Shown: positions 55,405-64,000 of the stretch, one piece after another
Numbering within the stretch: the first letter of the stretch is position 1
How the letters are laid out: each line of letters starts with the position of its first letter
NCBI RefSeq assembly: GCF_000016185.1
Contig: NC_011420.2
Location: 1,384,501-1,448,500 of the forward strand
Length of the DNA: 64,000 nucleotides
From: Rhodospirillum centenum SW
Lineage (GTDB): Bacteria; Pseudomonadota; Alphaproteobacteria; Azospirillales; Azospirillaceae
Reading direction: 5' to 3'
Translations under genes and position numbers: made by a program
Notes under the pieces: generated by a model
The model's database searches: none
Seen by the model: the letters and a program-made list of their open reading frames with translations, nothing else
What the model was told of the DNA's origin: nothing

Positions 55405-56841
55405 TTAATCCTCCGCGTAGGGGTTGGTCGATCCCTTGCGCAGCAGCAGCCGGATGGTGACTCCGGGCATCTCGAACGCCTCGCGCAGGCCGTTCACCAG
55501 ATACCGCAGATAGTGTTCGGGCAGGTCCACCGGCTTGTTCACGAACACGGCGAAAGTGGGGGGGCGTGCCTTCACCTGGGTCATGTAGCGGATCTTGATG
55601 CGGCGCCCCTCCACCAGCGGCGGCGGATGCGTCTCGACCATGCCGCGGACCCAGCGGTTGAGCTGGGCCGTGGGGATGCGCTTGTTCCACAGGGCATAGG
55701 CCTTCTGCGTCACGTCCAGCAGCTCGTCCAGCCGCTGGCCGCGCAGGGCCGAGATGGTGACCGTGGGGATGCCGCGCACCTGCGGCAGGGAGGTCTCCAG
55801 CCGGTCGCGGAGCTGCTTGAGAGCCGCGCCCTTGTTCTCGACCGAATCCCACTTGTTGATGGCGATGACGAGGGCGCGTCCCTCCTCCACCACCATCCGC
55901 GCGATGGTCAGGTCCTGCTTGTCCAGGATGGCATGCGCATCCAGCACCAGCACGACGACATGCGCCATGCGGATCACGCGCAGCGTGTCGGCGACGGCCA
56001 GCTTCTCCAGCTTGCCATCGACGCGGGCACGGCGGCGCAGGCCGGCCGTATCCACCAGCCGGACGGGCTGGCCGCGCCAGTTCCACTCCACGGCGATGGC
56101 GTCGCGGGTCATGCCGGCCTCCGGGCCGGTCAGCACCCGTTCCTCCCCGACAAGAGCGTTCAGCAGCGTGGATTTGCCCACATTCGGACGGCCGACGATG
56201 GCAAGCTGGAGCGCCTTGGGCTCCTCCGGCGCCGGTTCCTCGGCCGCGCCGTCAGCGCCGGCCTCGGCCGGGTCAGGCAGCGCCTCGTCCCAGGCTTCCC
56301 AGATCTCCTCGTCCGGCTGTTCGTCCTCCGGCTTCGGCTCGTAGGGCAGCAGCGCCTCCACGAGGTCGGCCAGCCCCTCGCCATGCTCGGCGGAGAGCGG
56401 CACGGGCTCGCCCAGGCCAAGCTCGAACGCCTCCAGCAGGCCCGGCCGGCCCGCCGCGCCCTCCGCCTTGTTGGCGACCAGGATCACGGGGGTGCGCCCC
56501 TTGCGCAGCCAGCCGGCGAAGTGGTGGTCCAGCGGGGTGACGCCGGCGCGGGCGTCGATCAGGAACAGGGCGACGTCGGCGCGTTCGATGGCGCGCTCGG
56601 TCTGGCGACGCATGCGCGCCTCCAGACTGTCATCAAAGACCTCCTCCAGCCCCGCGGTATCGACCACGGTCAGCTCGATACCGGCCAAGCGCGCTTCGCC
56701 GGCGCGCCAGTCACGGGTGACACCGGGAGTATCATCAACCAACGCCAGACGCTTGCCCACCAGCCTGTTGAACAGGGTGGACTTGCCCACGTTGGGCCGA
56801 CCGACGATCGCAACCGTCAGTCGGCGCTTGGCCTCGACCAT
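55405..56841 (-). CDS. der: Ribosome-associated GTPase Der (EngA)
   Basis: 478 residues from the ATG at 56841. Two tandem GTPase domains: [18 protein letters not shown], then the switch [14 protein letters not shown] and NKAE; second set [38 protein letters not shown]-terminal KH-like domain ([36 protein letters not shown]). Needed for 50S subunit maturation. Between the G domains a linker rich in aspartate, glutamate and alanine (about residues 170-215) is longer than in E. coli. Follows bamB by 11 bp. Confidence 0.97.
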   Translation of the reverse strand: MVEAKRRLTVAIVGRPNVGKSTLFNRLVGKRLALVDDTPGVTRDWRAGEARLAGIELTVVDTAGLEEVFDDSLEARMRRQTERAIERADVALFLIDARAGVTPLDHHFAGWLRKGRTPVILVANKAEGAAGRPGLLEAFELGLGEPVPLSAEHGEGLADLVEALLPYEPKPEDEQPDEEIWEAWDEALPDPAEAGADGAAEEPAPEEPKALQLAIVGRPNVGKSTLLNALVGEERVLTGPEAGMTRDAIAVEWNWRGQPVRLVDTAGLRRRARVDGKLEKLAVADTLRVIRMAHVVVLVLDAHAILDKQDLTIARMVVEEGRALVIAINKWDSVENKGAALKQLRDRLETSLPQVRGIPTVTISALRGQRLDELLDVTQKAYALWNKRIPTAQLNRWVRGMVETHPPPLVEGRRIKIRYMTQVKARPPTFAVFVNKPVDLPEHYLRYLVNGLREAFEMPGVTIRLLLRKGSTNPYAED

Positions 56842-56852
56842 GCGGGCCTCCG

Positions 56853-58220
56853 TCAGCGGTAGGCGATCAGGTCGCCGTCGTCCGTCAACACGAACAGCGT
56901 GTTGTTGGCCACGACCGGCGGCACCAGGACCGCGTCGGGCAGGTCCGTCCTGCGGATGACCTCCCCGGTGTCGGGCTGAACCTCGACCAGTTCGCCCAGA
57001 TTGTTCGCCAGGATCAGGCGTCCGCCGGCGAGGATCGGACCGGTCCACTGGATCGGGTCTTCCCGGTCCTCGGGGTCCTCGTACTGCTCAAGCTGGGAGA
57101 TCCAGCGGACCCGGCCACCGTCACGGGTCAGCGCGATGAGCTGAGCCTCGTTGCTGATGACGAAGATCCAGTCGCCGGCCAGCCAGGGGGTGTTGATGCC
57201 GCCGATGTCCTGCTCCCAGACGCGCTGACCGCTGCGCTGGTCGATGGCGACCATCCGGCCGCTGTGGCTGATGGCGAAGACCAGACCGCGGTCGGCCACG
57301 GGCAGCCCGCGGATATCGGACAGCCCGGCCAGATTCTCCCCGCGCCGCGTGGTGGCGAGCACGTCCTGCCAGGTCAGGCGGCCGTTCTCGACACGCAGGG
57401 CGAACAACTCGCCCGAGGAATAGGGCACATAGACCTGGTCACCATCCACCGCGGCGCTGGAACCGCCCAGCAGGGCCGCCGTCTCCAGGATGCCGGTATG
57501 GACCCACTGGAGCACCCGGTTCTCGGCATTCAGCACGACGAACTGGTTATCGATGGTGACGACGAAGACGCGCCCGTCCACGACCGTGGGCGCCGACCGG
57601 ATCGGCCCGGCGATGCGCTGGCGCCAGACCACCTTGCCGTCGGCCGCCTCGACACAGACCACCTCGCCGAAACCGGTGGTAACATAGAGCCGCCCGCCGT
57701 GGAAGCTCACGCCGCCGCCCAGCGCGTCGCCCGTCTGGTCCTCGCGCAGCATGTTGACGGTCCAGATCGTCCGGCCCGTCGCCTCGTCGATGGAATGCAG
57801 GTCGAAATCGGTGTCCAGAACATAGACGCGCCCCTGGGCCACGACAGGTCCGCTGAGCAGACGGTTGTCGGACTCCGATCCGGCGACGCTGGTCCGCCAC
57901 GCCTCTTTCAGCGTTGCGGGCAGGGCGACGTTCCCCATGACGTGGGTGGGGGTGCCCCCCGGCTGGGCCCAGTCGGTGTTGACCACCGCTTCCGGCAGGG
58001 TCACGGCCTGCTGCGCGACCGACGGGTCAGGCTCCAGTGTCTGCTGGAGCTGGAGCACCGAGATCCGGTTGCCGGGCAGGCTCGGACCGTCGTCCTCGCT
58101 GCTGAACCAGTCAGAGATGCCGCAGCCGGACAGCAGAAGCGTGCCCAGGAGCGCGGCCGACACTCTGGCGGCCAGGGGGTAGCCGCGACGGGGCGCGGCA
58201 GCGGGAGAGGACAGGGTCAT
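56853..58220 (-). CDS. bamB: Outer membrane protein assembly factor BamB
   Basis: 455 residues; lipobox LLLSGC (Cys33). PQQ-like beta-propeller with repeated segments [80 protein letters not shown] and later repeats: the eight-bladed BamB propeller, an accessory to the BAM complex that inserts outer-membrane beta-barrels such as LptD. Overlaps the YfgM-like gene by 4 bp. Confidence 0.93.
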   Translation of the reverse strand: MTLSSPAAAPRRGYPLAARVSAALLGTLLLSGCGISDWFSSEDDGPSLPGNRISVLQLQQTLEPDPSVAQQAVTLPEAVVNTDWAQPGGTPTHVMGNVALPATLKEAWRTSVAGSESDNRLLSGPVVAQGRVYVLDTDFDLHSIDEATGRTIWTVNMLREDQTGDALGGGVSFHGGRLYVTTGFGEVVCVEAADGKVVWRQRIAGPIRSAPTVVDGRVFVVTIDNQFVVLNAENRVLQWVHTGILETAALLGGSSAAVDGDQVYVPYSSGELFALRVENGRLTWQDVLATTRRGENLAGLSDIRGLPVADRGLVFAISHSGRMVAIDQRSGQRVWEQDIGGINTPWLAGDWIFVISNEAQLIALTRDGGRVRWISQLEQYEDPEDREDPIQWTGPILAGGRLILANNLGELVEVQPDTGEVIRRTDLPDAVLVPPVVANNTLFVLTDDGDLIAYR

Positions 58221-58876
58221 TTCGGCGGCGCGTAGAAGTCGGCGAGTTCGGTGGCCCGGGCACGGACCCCGGCGGGGGTCTGCGGGTCGTCGGCAAGCTG
58301 GCTGAACAGCTCGCGGGCCCGGGCGGTGTCGCCATCGCGGGCCGAGAGCAGTCCGGCGAGTTCCCGCGCCGACCAGTTCCAAGGATTGTCGGACCCCATC
58401 AGCGGCGTCAACCGCGACAGCAACTGCTTCGGGTCACCGCTGTCCACCTGATGCAGCACGGCCAGCAACTGGGCGAGATCGCGGAAGACCGGATCGGCCT
58501 CGGTCCCGGCAAGCTGGTCGTAGAGCGCGACGGCACCCTCCCGGTCGCCCTGGCGGGCCCGGAGACCGGCTTCGTAGAATCGCGCCAGCGCGGCGTGGGC
58601 GCCGTCCGTCCTGGCCGCGGCCCCGGCCAGCAGATCGGCGGCATTCGTCGCCGGCGCGGACGCCCCGGCCGGAAGCGCCTGAGCCAGGGCGCGGCCGAGT
58701 TCGGCCGTCTGCTCCTGGTTGCGGGCGCTCTGCCAGCGCTGCCAGGCGACATAGCCGGCCGTCGCCGCCACCGTGAGCACGGCAGCCGTGATGAGAACCG
58801 GACCGAAGCGGCGCCAGAGGTTCGCGGCACGCTCTCGGCGGAGGTCCTCGTCAACTTCGCGGAAGATATCAGCCAT
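58217..58876 (-). CDS. YfgM-like membrane-anchored TPR protein
   Basis: 219 residues with an N-terminal cytoplasmic segment (FREVDEDLRRERAANLWRR), one membrane helix (about 24-45, FGPVLITAAVLTVAATAGYVAW) and a periplasmic TPR-like domain of repeated helices (ALARFYEAGLRARQGDREGAVALYDQLA, LSARDGDTARARELFSQLAD). YfgM in E. coli is an ancillary SecYEG/periplasmic chaperone-associated protein. The order yfgM-bamB-der is a conserved linkage. Confidence 0.85.
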   Translation of the reverse strand: MADIFREVDEDLRRERAANLWRRFGPVLITAAVLTVAATAGYVAWQRWQSARNQEQTAELGRALAQALPAGASAPATNAADLLAGAAARTDGAHAALARFYEAGLRARQGDREGAVALYDQLAGTEADPVFRDLAQLLAVLHQVDSGDPKQLLSRLTPLMGSDNPWNWSARELAGLLSARDGDTARARELFSQLADDPQTPAGVRARATELADFYAPPK

Positions 58877-58987
58877 TCGATATACCCGGCTGGACGCCGG
58901 ACTCCTTCGGTCGTGCCGGGCGATAGCAGACGCTGCGCCCCCCGGTCAAGCGATCGCGCCCCGGCCGGGGCACGAGTCGGGGTGTGC

Positions 58988-59542
58988 TCACGCCTCCTCC
59001 CGCCACTTGATCGAGCAACCCATGCTGGGAATCTGGTGCTCCGGACCACGCCCCGTGCGGGCGACCTGGATCATGGCGTTCAGCAGTTCCGGCTCTGCAT
59101 CCGCCACGGCCTGCTTGCGTGAGGCGTCCAGCCGCCCGCGGTACTGGAGTTCCAGCGCGGCGTTGAACCCGAAGAAGTCGGGCGTGCAGACGGCATCATA
59201 GGCGCGGGCGACCTCCTGGGTCGCGTCGATCACGTAGGGGAAGGTGAAGTCGTGCGCCCGGGCGAACCGCTTCATGTTCTCGAAACTGTCGTCGGGATAG
59301 CGTTCGGTGTCGTTGGACATGACGGCGATGGCGCCGATGCCGTGCGGCTTCAGCGCCGTGACGTCGCGCACCAGGCGGTCGATGACGGCCTGCACGTAAG
59401 GGCAGTGATTGCAGATGAACATGACCAGCAGCCCGTTCGGCCCTGCCACGTCCTTCAGGGAGTAGTCGCGCCCGTCGATTCCCGGCAGCCGGAAATCCAC
59501 GGCCTTCCAGCCGAAGTTGCAGATCGGAGTCTCTGCGGCCAT
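58988..59542 (-). CDS. Thioredoxin-fold AhpC/TSA-like protein
   Basis: 184 residues, no signal peptide. Thioredoxin-fold protein with CNHCPYVQAVIDRLV as the redox site (CxxC type), preceded by DFRLPGIDGRDYSLKDVAGPNGLLVMFI. The stretch SNDTERYPDDSFENMKRFARAHDFTFPYVIDATQEVARAYDAVCTPDFFGFN matches the peroxiredoxin-like family of unknown role. Third cysteine in CTPDFFG. Independent unit. Confidence 0.87.
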   Translation of the reverse strand: MAAETPICNFGWKAVDFRLPGIDGRDYSLKDVAGPNGLLVMFICNHCPYVQAVIDRLVRDVTALKPHGIGAIAVMSNDTERYPDDSFENMKRFARAHDFTFPYVIDATQEVARAYDAVCTPDFFGFNAALELQYRGRLDASRKQAVADAEPELLNAMIQVARTGRGPEHQIPSMGCSIKWREEA

Positions 59543-59662
59543 CCCGTCCTCCCCGTCTCGTCCGTTCCGTCAAGCCGTGCTCTATACAGCAATGTCAGCA
59601 AGGCTGAAATGCGGCGGCGCGGTTTTCCGGATCCGGAGCAGGAGAACCCGGACCGCCCGGCA

Positions 59663-60334
59663 TCAGGATACCGGCCGGTCTCCTGGGTCGGGCAGTTCCA
59701 TGCGCTCCGCCGCGACCATGGCCTGGGTGCGGTTGCGGACACCCAGCGCCTTGAAGACAGCCGTGATATGGATCTTCACGGTACCGATGCTGATCCCCAG
59801 GGCGTCCGCGATGTCGTTGTTGCTCCAGCGGTCACGGATCATCGCCAGCACGACACGCTGGCGCGGGGTCAGGTGTTCGGCGGCATCCTCGCGGAAGAAG
59901 CCGGCGGGAACCGGCCCGGCCGAGGTCATCAAGCGCTCGCGGCCGGCACGCAGGCCGAGCAGGGGCGGAATGTAGATACCGCCATTGCGCACCGTCTCCA
60001 GGGCCTGAGCCAGCATGTCCACGGCATCCCCCCGCCAGAGATAGCCCGAGGCGCCCTCCTTGAGCACACTGCGCAGGCGTTCGGGTTCTTCCCCGCCGAC
60101 GACGAGAATCGAGAGCGCCGAGAACTGGCGGCGCAGAGTGGCGATCTCCCCCGGCGCGAAACCCGGCAGGGCCTCGGCAACGATGGCGATGTCGGGCGTC
60201 TGCGCAGCACAGAGCGGATGCAGGTCGGTCCAGGCGGCCGCCTCGGCAAACGTGAACGCGCCGCCACGTTCGCCGGCAGCGCGTTTCAGACGGAGTCTGA
60301 TGGTGGGATCAGGGTCGGCAATCAGCAGGTGCAT
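59663..60334 (-). CDS. NarL/FixJ-type regulator with degenerate receiver domain
   Basis: 223 residues from the ATG at 60334; a GTG at 60358 extends it by 8 residues, and neither has a good Shine-Dalgarno. The N-terminal receiver-like domain keeps the acidic start (LIADPDPTIRLRL) but the phosphoacceptor position reads IAIVAEALPG (Asp replaced by Ala) and the conserved lysine region is GYLWRGD. The C-terminal LuxR helix-turn-helix is intact: LTPRQRVVLAMIRDRWSNNDIADALGISIGTVKIHITAVFKALGVRNRTQAMV. It therefore probably works without phosphorylation. Divergent from the next LuxR-type gene across about 580 bp. Confidence 0.85.
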   Translation of the reverse strand: MHLLIADPDPTIRLRLKRAAGERGGAFTFAEAAAWTDLHPLCAAQTPDIAIVAEALPGFAPGEIATLRRQFSALSILVVGGEEPERLRSVLKEGASGYLWRGDAVDMLAQALETVRNGGIYIPPLLGLRAGRERLMTSAGPVPAGFFREDAAEHLTPRQRVVLAMIRDRWSNNDIADALGISIGTVKIHITAVFKALGVRNRTQAMVAAERMELPDPGDRPVS

Positions 60335-60915
60335 GGCGGAAAGGTAACTGGCGCTCACGGGAGACCAAGCGTTCAGGGGATGCAGATGAGGTTCTTATAA
60401 CCCGCGCGGGATTTTCATACAAGTTTATGCATGCATATATCTGCTGACTGCCATGCCGGGGATTCCCAGAGGTTTCCGGCAGATCACGGCTGTTCCGCAC
60501 ACCCGGGCGCGCAACGCAGCGGTAGTTCCCTACCCCGACCGAACAGTCGTGGAGCATCGTTGCCGCAGGACATCCGCTCGTCAATCGCTGTTGCCGACCG
60601 ACGGATTATCCCCAGATATGACACGATCACCGTTTGCTTGGCTTGAGCGATCCCTGTCCGGCGCTATCGTCAGCGTCGGAACAACGGGAGCGCAGTATCT
60701 TTTAGAAAGATCAACTTTGAAACCATATCGTTTCGAGCAGATTGCTATTCAGAAGTATTAAGCTAGTGGGTGATTTCTACCGAGCTAATGACAAAACGCT
60801 CCAGCGAAATGTTCACGGCAAGCGCGCATACTTTCAGAAGAGCGATGACATGGATGCCCAGAACGATCGGTCAGCGGACCCCGCCAGCAAGGCACGACGA
60901 GGAAAGGTCAGCACC
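60335..60915. other. AT-richer divergent region between two LuxR-type genes
   Basis: About 580 bases. Two palindromes near the minus-strand gene: CCCGCGCGGG at 60401-60410 and TATGCATGCATA at 60426-60437. The second half (60690-60850) has GC content well below average with runs such as AAAGATCAACTTTGAAACC. No gene or RNA seen; plus-strand frames here lack ribosome sites. Confidence 0.4.
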
Positions 60916-61578
60916 ATGCAGGTGTGTCTTGTGCCGGGGAACGAGGTCGTGGCGAGCCAGCTCCTGGCGTCCCTGGACAAGGAGAGCCGGCATCGCGTCA
61001 CGGTCTGCCGCGATATCGCGGAGCTGAGTCAGGCGACAGCTACGCCGGATGTGATCCTGATCGATGTGCAGCAGTTCGCCGCACTCCGGGAGAACGAGCC
61101 GATGGTCTATCTGCGGCTGTCCCGCCGCAGCCGGATCATCGTCATCCTGAGCAGCCGGGAACTGCTGGACGCGGCCCACATCCTGGCCTTCGCGGACGCC
61201 TGGGTGTTCGAGGACATCAATCTGAACCGCGTGAACGAGCTGATCGACCTGGGTGTCGAGGGGCACTGCATCCTGCCCAGACAGTTCCTGTCGCGCATGG
61301 GTGTGGACGAGATCCGACTGACGCTGCTGCCCCGGCTGACCGAGGTGGAATTCCGCTGCCTCCAGCTTCTCGGCCAAGGCCTGAACAACCGTACCATCGC
61401 GGAAGGTCTGAACCTTTCGGAGGCCGTCATCAAGTCGATGGTGCGCAGCGTTCTGGCGAAGCTCCATTTCCGCAACAGGACGGAAGCCGGCGTGTTCGCC
61501 GCCCGGCAGCAGCATGCGCTGCATTCCGCGCGGCAGTCCGACATCCGCACCGGCACCGACGAAGCCCGCTCGGCCTGA
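60916..61578 (+). CDS. NarL/FixJ-type regulator with atypical receiver domain
   Basis: 220 residues from the ATG at 60916, preceded by GGAAAGG at 8 bases; the frame is open from 60742 and an ATG at 60850 is a second option. The receiver-like part has an aspartate at the phosphoacceptor site (VILIDVQQF) but lacks the acidic pair (VCLVPGNEVV) and the conserved lysine. The LuxR HTH reads LTEVEFRCLQLLGQGLNNRTIAEGLNLSEAVIKSMVRSVLAKLHFRNRTEAGVF. Phosphorylation is unlikely. No kinase nearby. Confidence 0.83.
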   Translation: MQVCLVPGNEVVASQLLASLDKESRHRVTVCRDIAELSQATATPDVILIDVQQFAALRENEPMVYLRLSRRSRIIVILSSRELLDAAHILAFADAWVFEDINLNRVNELIDLGVEGHCILPRQFLSRMGVDEIRLTLLPRLTEVEFRCLQLLGQGLNNRTIAEGLNLSEAVIKSMVRSVLAKLHFRNRTEAGVFAARQQHALHSARQSDIRTGTDEARSA

Positions 61579-61807
61579 GCGGGCAGGACAGGCGCGTCGC
61601 CGGAGGCGGACGGAAAACGGGAAGAGAACAGGAAACGGCGCAGGCCCTGGGGCACTGCGCCGTCATCCGGATTCCCGGACGCTTCCCGGGGAGAGATTCG
61701 TTGCCCGACGGGCCCCGCTGCACGGCGCCCCCCTTCAGCGTCGTCTCCTCCGGCGACTCCGGAGCCTCCGCCCGCCCGGAAAGGACAGGCAGAGGCGCCC
61801 GGGCGGA

Positions 61808-62494
61808 TCAGCCGACCGCGGCGGCAGGGGCAGCAGCGCCGGTGAACTCTCCGCCGATACCGTTGTTGAGCGCCCAGATCGCGGCCTGTGTCCGGTTCGA
61901 GGCGTTGATCTTGCGCAGCAGGCTCTTGAGGTGGACCTTCACGGTCGCCTCGGTGATGTTCAGATGGTTGGCGATCATCTTGTTGCTGTCGCCGTTGAGC
62001 AGGCAGCGCAGGATCTGGATCTCCCGCTGTGACAGCCCCTTGCGCGAGACCGGCATCTCCAGCCCGTTGCCGTTCACCCGGCCGCTGATGAGCAGGGCTG
62101 CGAGGTGCGTGGGAAACACCTTCTCTCCCATCATCACCAGACGCAGGGACTGGGTCAGGGCATCCGAGGACAGATCCTTCATCAGATAGCCGTCGGCCCC
62201 GGCTTCCAGCGCATTGGAAAGGCGCCGGGTGCAGAGATCCGTGGTCAGGACGACCATGCGGGAATTCGGCAGCGCCTGGCGCAGGCGGCGCATCGCCTCT
62301 GCCTCCTCCTCACCACCATTGACGAGATCGAGCAGGATGAGGTCGGGCTTCAGGCCTTGATCGGCAACCGTGACCCCCTCACGCACATTGCTCGCCTCGG
62401 CGACGATCTTGAAGGGAGATTCGTCGAGAAGCCGCTTCAGCCCCTCGCGGAAAAGCTTGTTCGCATCAATGAGGAAGGCAGTCACGTTTTCCAT
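61808..62494 (-). CDS. LuxR-type response regulator with intact receiver domain
   Basis: 228 residues, preceded by GGGAG with good spacing. The receiver domain is canonical: LIDANKLFREGL (acidic), LILLDLVNGG (phosphoacceptor Asp), VVLTTD (Thr) and GADGYLMKDLSSD (Lys). LuxR HTH: LSQREIQILRCLLNGDSNKMIANHLNITEATVKVHLKSLLRKINASNRTQAAIWALNNG. Third of three LuxR-type genes within 3 kb. Cognate histidine kinase not in the window. Confidence 0.9.
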   Translation of the reverse strand: MENVTAFLIDANKLFREGLKRLLDESPFKIVAEASNVREGVTVADQGLKPDLILLDLVNGGEEEAEAMRRLRQALPNSRMVVLTTDLCTRRLSNALEAGADGYLMKDLSSDALTQSLRLVMMGEKVFPTHLAALLISGRVNGNGLEMPVSRKGLSQREIQILRCLLNGDSNKMIANHLNITEATVKVHLKSLLRKINASNRTQAAIWALNNGIGGEFTGAAAPAAAVG

Positions 62495-63326
62495 GTTTCG
62501 CTCCCGCGCTAGTTTGGATATGGCGTTTATCGACCAGCGCCCCCTCGGGCGCCCCGTCAGGGCGTACCCCCTGCCCCTCTGTTCTTGTCGCGCTTCCGAT
62601 CCCCTCTTTCGGGCGGAAGTTACGCCGGTATCGACTGGTTTGATATCTCTCGAAGGCCTTAAATCCCGAAGGCTTTAGACCTATGACATCCTTCGGCTCA
62701 GGATATCTTATGTATTCATTCAATACCCCGACCGATTTATCATGAACCGGACGAGATCATAATTCCCGTTTTATTAGATCAAGCGCATACGTCGCCAGAA
62801 AAAACGCATCAGGCGTGCCACAGCCCGCCTTGATGCCGCCGGAATGGCCCTGACGCATCATGCTATCGACGGTGGGTCGGCGCACGGATCTGCGCAGAAA
62901 ATGCAGGGGGAAAGGGAAAAGAAACAATAAATGGTGGATGCGATTAAGCATCGCCTCCACATAAGGTACGTCCGGACGGTCTATATAGTGCGGACCGCCA
63001 TGCCTATTCCATTCTGCCGGCATTCGCCTCCGCCATCCGCTTGGCGCCCGCGTCAGAGCCGCAGGGCATATGGCGGGACGGGATATCCGGTCGGCGGCTG
63101 CCATCCAGGGCAGCAGGTCGGCAATGCCAGGGTGATTATGCCCGTCATCACGACAAGGACAGAGCATTCCAGTCAGGAATACTCCATGGCGCCATGGACA
63201 GGGACATCATCCGTCCGCACCGATGGGCAGAGCCGTATGCCAGGGAGCCGCTCCAGCGGAAGGGGAAAGGGGCCGGCGGGACGGAACGCACGCCCTGGAG
63301 CGGGCCTGCCGTTACTGCCCCTGCCG
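62495..63326. other. 830-bp gene-poor region upstream of LuxR-type regulator
   Basis: AT-richer than average. Contains near-direct repeats CGAAGGCCTTA (62651) and CGAAGGCTTTA (62668) and an inverted repeat CCGAAGG (62666-62672) / CCTTCGG (62690-62696), 150-200 bp upstream of the regulator. A 136-codon minus-strand frame (62757-63167) has cysteine/histidine/proline-rich composition and no ribosome site, so it is not called. No RNA or terminator seen. Confidence 0.45.
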
Positions 63327-63521
63327 TCACTTCACCAGGGAGATCACCCCGACCACGAGCAGGGCGATGGCGGCCCAGGGCAGCAGGGCAGCAGCGATCC
63401 AAACCGCAAGCCGATGATGGCGCGGGAGCAGTTCCAGTTCGGGAGCCGGATGGCCGGACTCCGCCTCCGGCATCCTGTCATCCGGTGCGCACCGTTCGAT
63501 GTCAACCTTGACCACAGACAC
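63327..63521 (-). CDS. Small C-tail-anchored membrane protein
   Basis: 64 residues, GTG start with GGGAG at a 7-base spacing. N-terminal part (1-36) is acidic and polar (VDIERCAPDDRMPEAESGHP), the C-terminal part is one long hydrophobic helix (LAVWIAAALLPWAAIALLVVGVISLVK) ending the protein. Tail-anchored topology. The strong ribosome site and clean helix set it apart from spurious frames. No homologue recognised; function unknown. Confidence 0.6.
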   Translation of the reverse strand: MSVVKVDIERCAPDDRMPEAESGHPAPELELLPRHHRLAVWIAAALLPWAAIALLVVGVISLVK

Positions 63522-63634
63522 AGGCCAGCTCCCGAAGCGAGGCGATCAGTATGCCGCAACGCTAGCCGAACCACCCTTGCCGACAGGTTAAGCCTGACCT
63601 TTCGATCGCGCACGACCGGGGAGGACGCCGGAAA

Positions 63635-64000
63635 TCAGACCAGCCCCCGCTGCTGCGCCTGAGCCAGCAGGATGAACTGGCGCATCATCTGGTTCCGGAA
63701 GCGCAGCCGGTGCCCGCCGGGAACGATGACCTGCTGGAGCACACCGCCCTCGCCCACCGCCAGTTCGTTCAGCACCGACAGCACGCTGGCTTCCGGCAGC
63801 CTGCGCCCGTTCCCGCCCGGACGCAGCGGGACGGCGGGAACGTCCGCCGCGCGGAAGCTGCCGAACTCGTCAAACGGCGCCTGGGCCGCCAGGTACAGGA
63901 CATCCGCGACGGTTCCGTTCTCCTCCGGGCCGATGACCCGGTGATAGGCTTCGACCAGACCTCGCTCCGCCTCGGCAGCGCAGCGGCGCAGCGCATCCGC
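63635..64000 (-). CDS. Unidentified protein, 5' end beyond window
   Basis: 121 C-terminal residues open to the window edge; no start inside. Sequence such as EAYHRVIGPEENGTVADVLYLAAQAPFDEFGSFR and VLSVLNELAVGEGGVLQQVIVPGGHRLRFRNQMMRQFILLAQAQQRGLV is well-behaved protein, helical at the end. No family recognised. Confidence 0.7.
   Translation of the reverse strand, partial: ADALRRCAAEAERGLVEAYHRVIGPEENGTVADVLYLAAQAPFDEFGSFRAADVPAVPLRPGGNGRRLPEASVLSVLNELAVGEGGVLQQVIVPGGHRLRFRNQMMRQFILLAQAQQRGLV

Noticed and set aside
62757-63167. 136-codon minus-strand frame in the gene-poor region
   Set aside because: No ribosome-binding site, odd composition and no recognisable fold; treated as spurious.

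Overview
This is a 64 kb stretch of a very GC-rich chromosome. The gene content points to an alphaproteobacterium, probably Rhodospirillales of the Azospirillum/Rhodocista type. Lineage markers are a Ros/MucR zinc-finger regulator, SciP (DUF1153), FliX, an LdtR-type MarR regulator, a DksA that keeps one zinc cysteine, a magnesium-type HemB, an unlinked motB, and a Bpt-type aminoacyltransferase. The genus is inference; nothing in the sequence names a species. I see no rRNA, tRNA, CRISPR array, insertion sequence, integrase or phage gene, so this looks like backbone chromosome rather than an island.

Layout. 1-2.5 kb: glyA (cut by the window edge) and rpiB, divergent from mucR. 2.7-6.8 kb, minus strand: a branched-chain (valine) catabolic set (acyl-CoA dehydrogenase, 3-hydroxyisobutyryl-CoA hydrolase, mmsB), then an LdtR-like regulator and a small conserved protein. 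A 14-bp tandem repeat lies in the divergent promoter region. 7.1-10.1 kb: lipid kinase, metallophosphoesterase, hemB. 10.1-10.8 kb: non-coding, with an AT-rich island holding an orphan terminator-like hairpin. 10.8-19.1 kb: metabolic and hydrolase genes. 19.2-23.9 kb: motB with an EF-hand-like insertion, the ATP-grasp/alpha-E pair, and bpt. 23.9-26.3 kb: two TRAP-type binding proteins (one very divergent) and a c-type cytochrome. 26.6-33.6 kb: response regulator, lipoprotein, thioesterase, parE with a strong promoter set almost on its start codon, isochorismatase-like hydrolase, a 37-residue membrane protein, an RhlE-like helicase and a stand-alone AsnC-type domain.

33.7-43.3 kb is envelope-oriented: lptD, an exported glutathione peroxidase, an iron alcohol dehydrogenase, the overlapping ydbH-ynbE-ydbL operon, and an exported/cytosolic cyclophilin pair. 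43.4-54.1 kb is a flagellar cluster: flgF-flgG-flgA-flgH; dksA and fliX on the other strand; flgI, a FlgJ-like rod-binding gene and flgN; fliK-flgD; then sciP. Each of the three flagellar operons begins with a good sigma-54 (-24/-12) promoter preceded by CCGGCAG/CGGGACCG-type dyads, which suggests a FlbD-like activator coupled to FliX, as in Caulobacter. 54.1-58.9 kb, minus strand: an uncharacterised protein and the der-bamB-yfgM operon. 59-64 kb: a thioredoxin-like protein, three NarL/FixJ-type regulators (two with degenerate receiver domains) with AT-richer intergenic DNA, a small membrane protein and a truncated gene.

I did not find a clear-cut new multi-gene system. The best leads are the EF-hand-like motif in MotB, the shared enhancer motif of the sigma-54 promoters, the divergent TRAP-protein pair, two small membrane proteins, the apparently leaderless parE and the trio of LuxR-type regulators.
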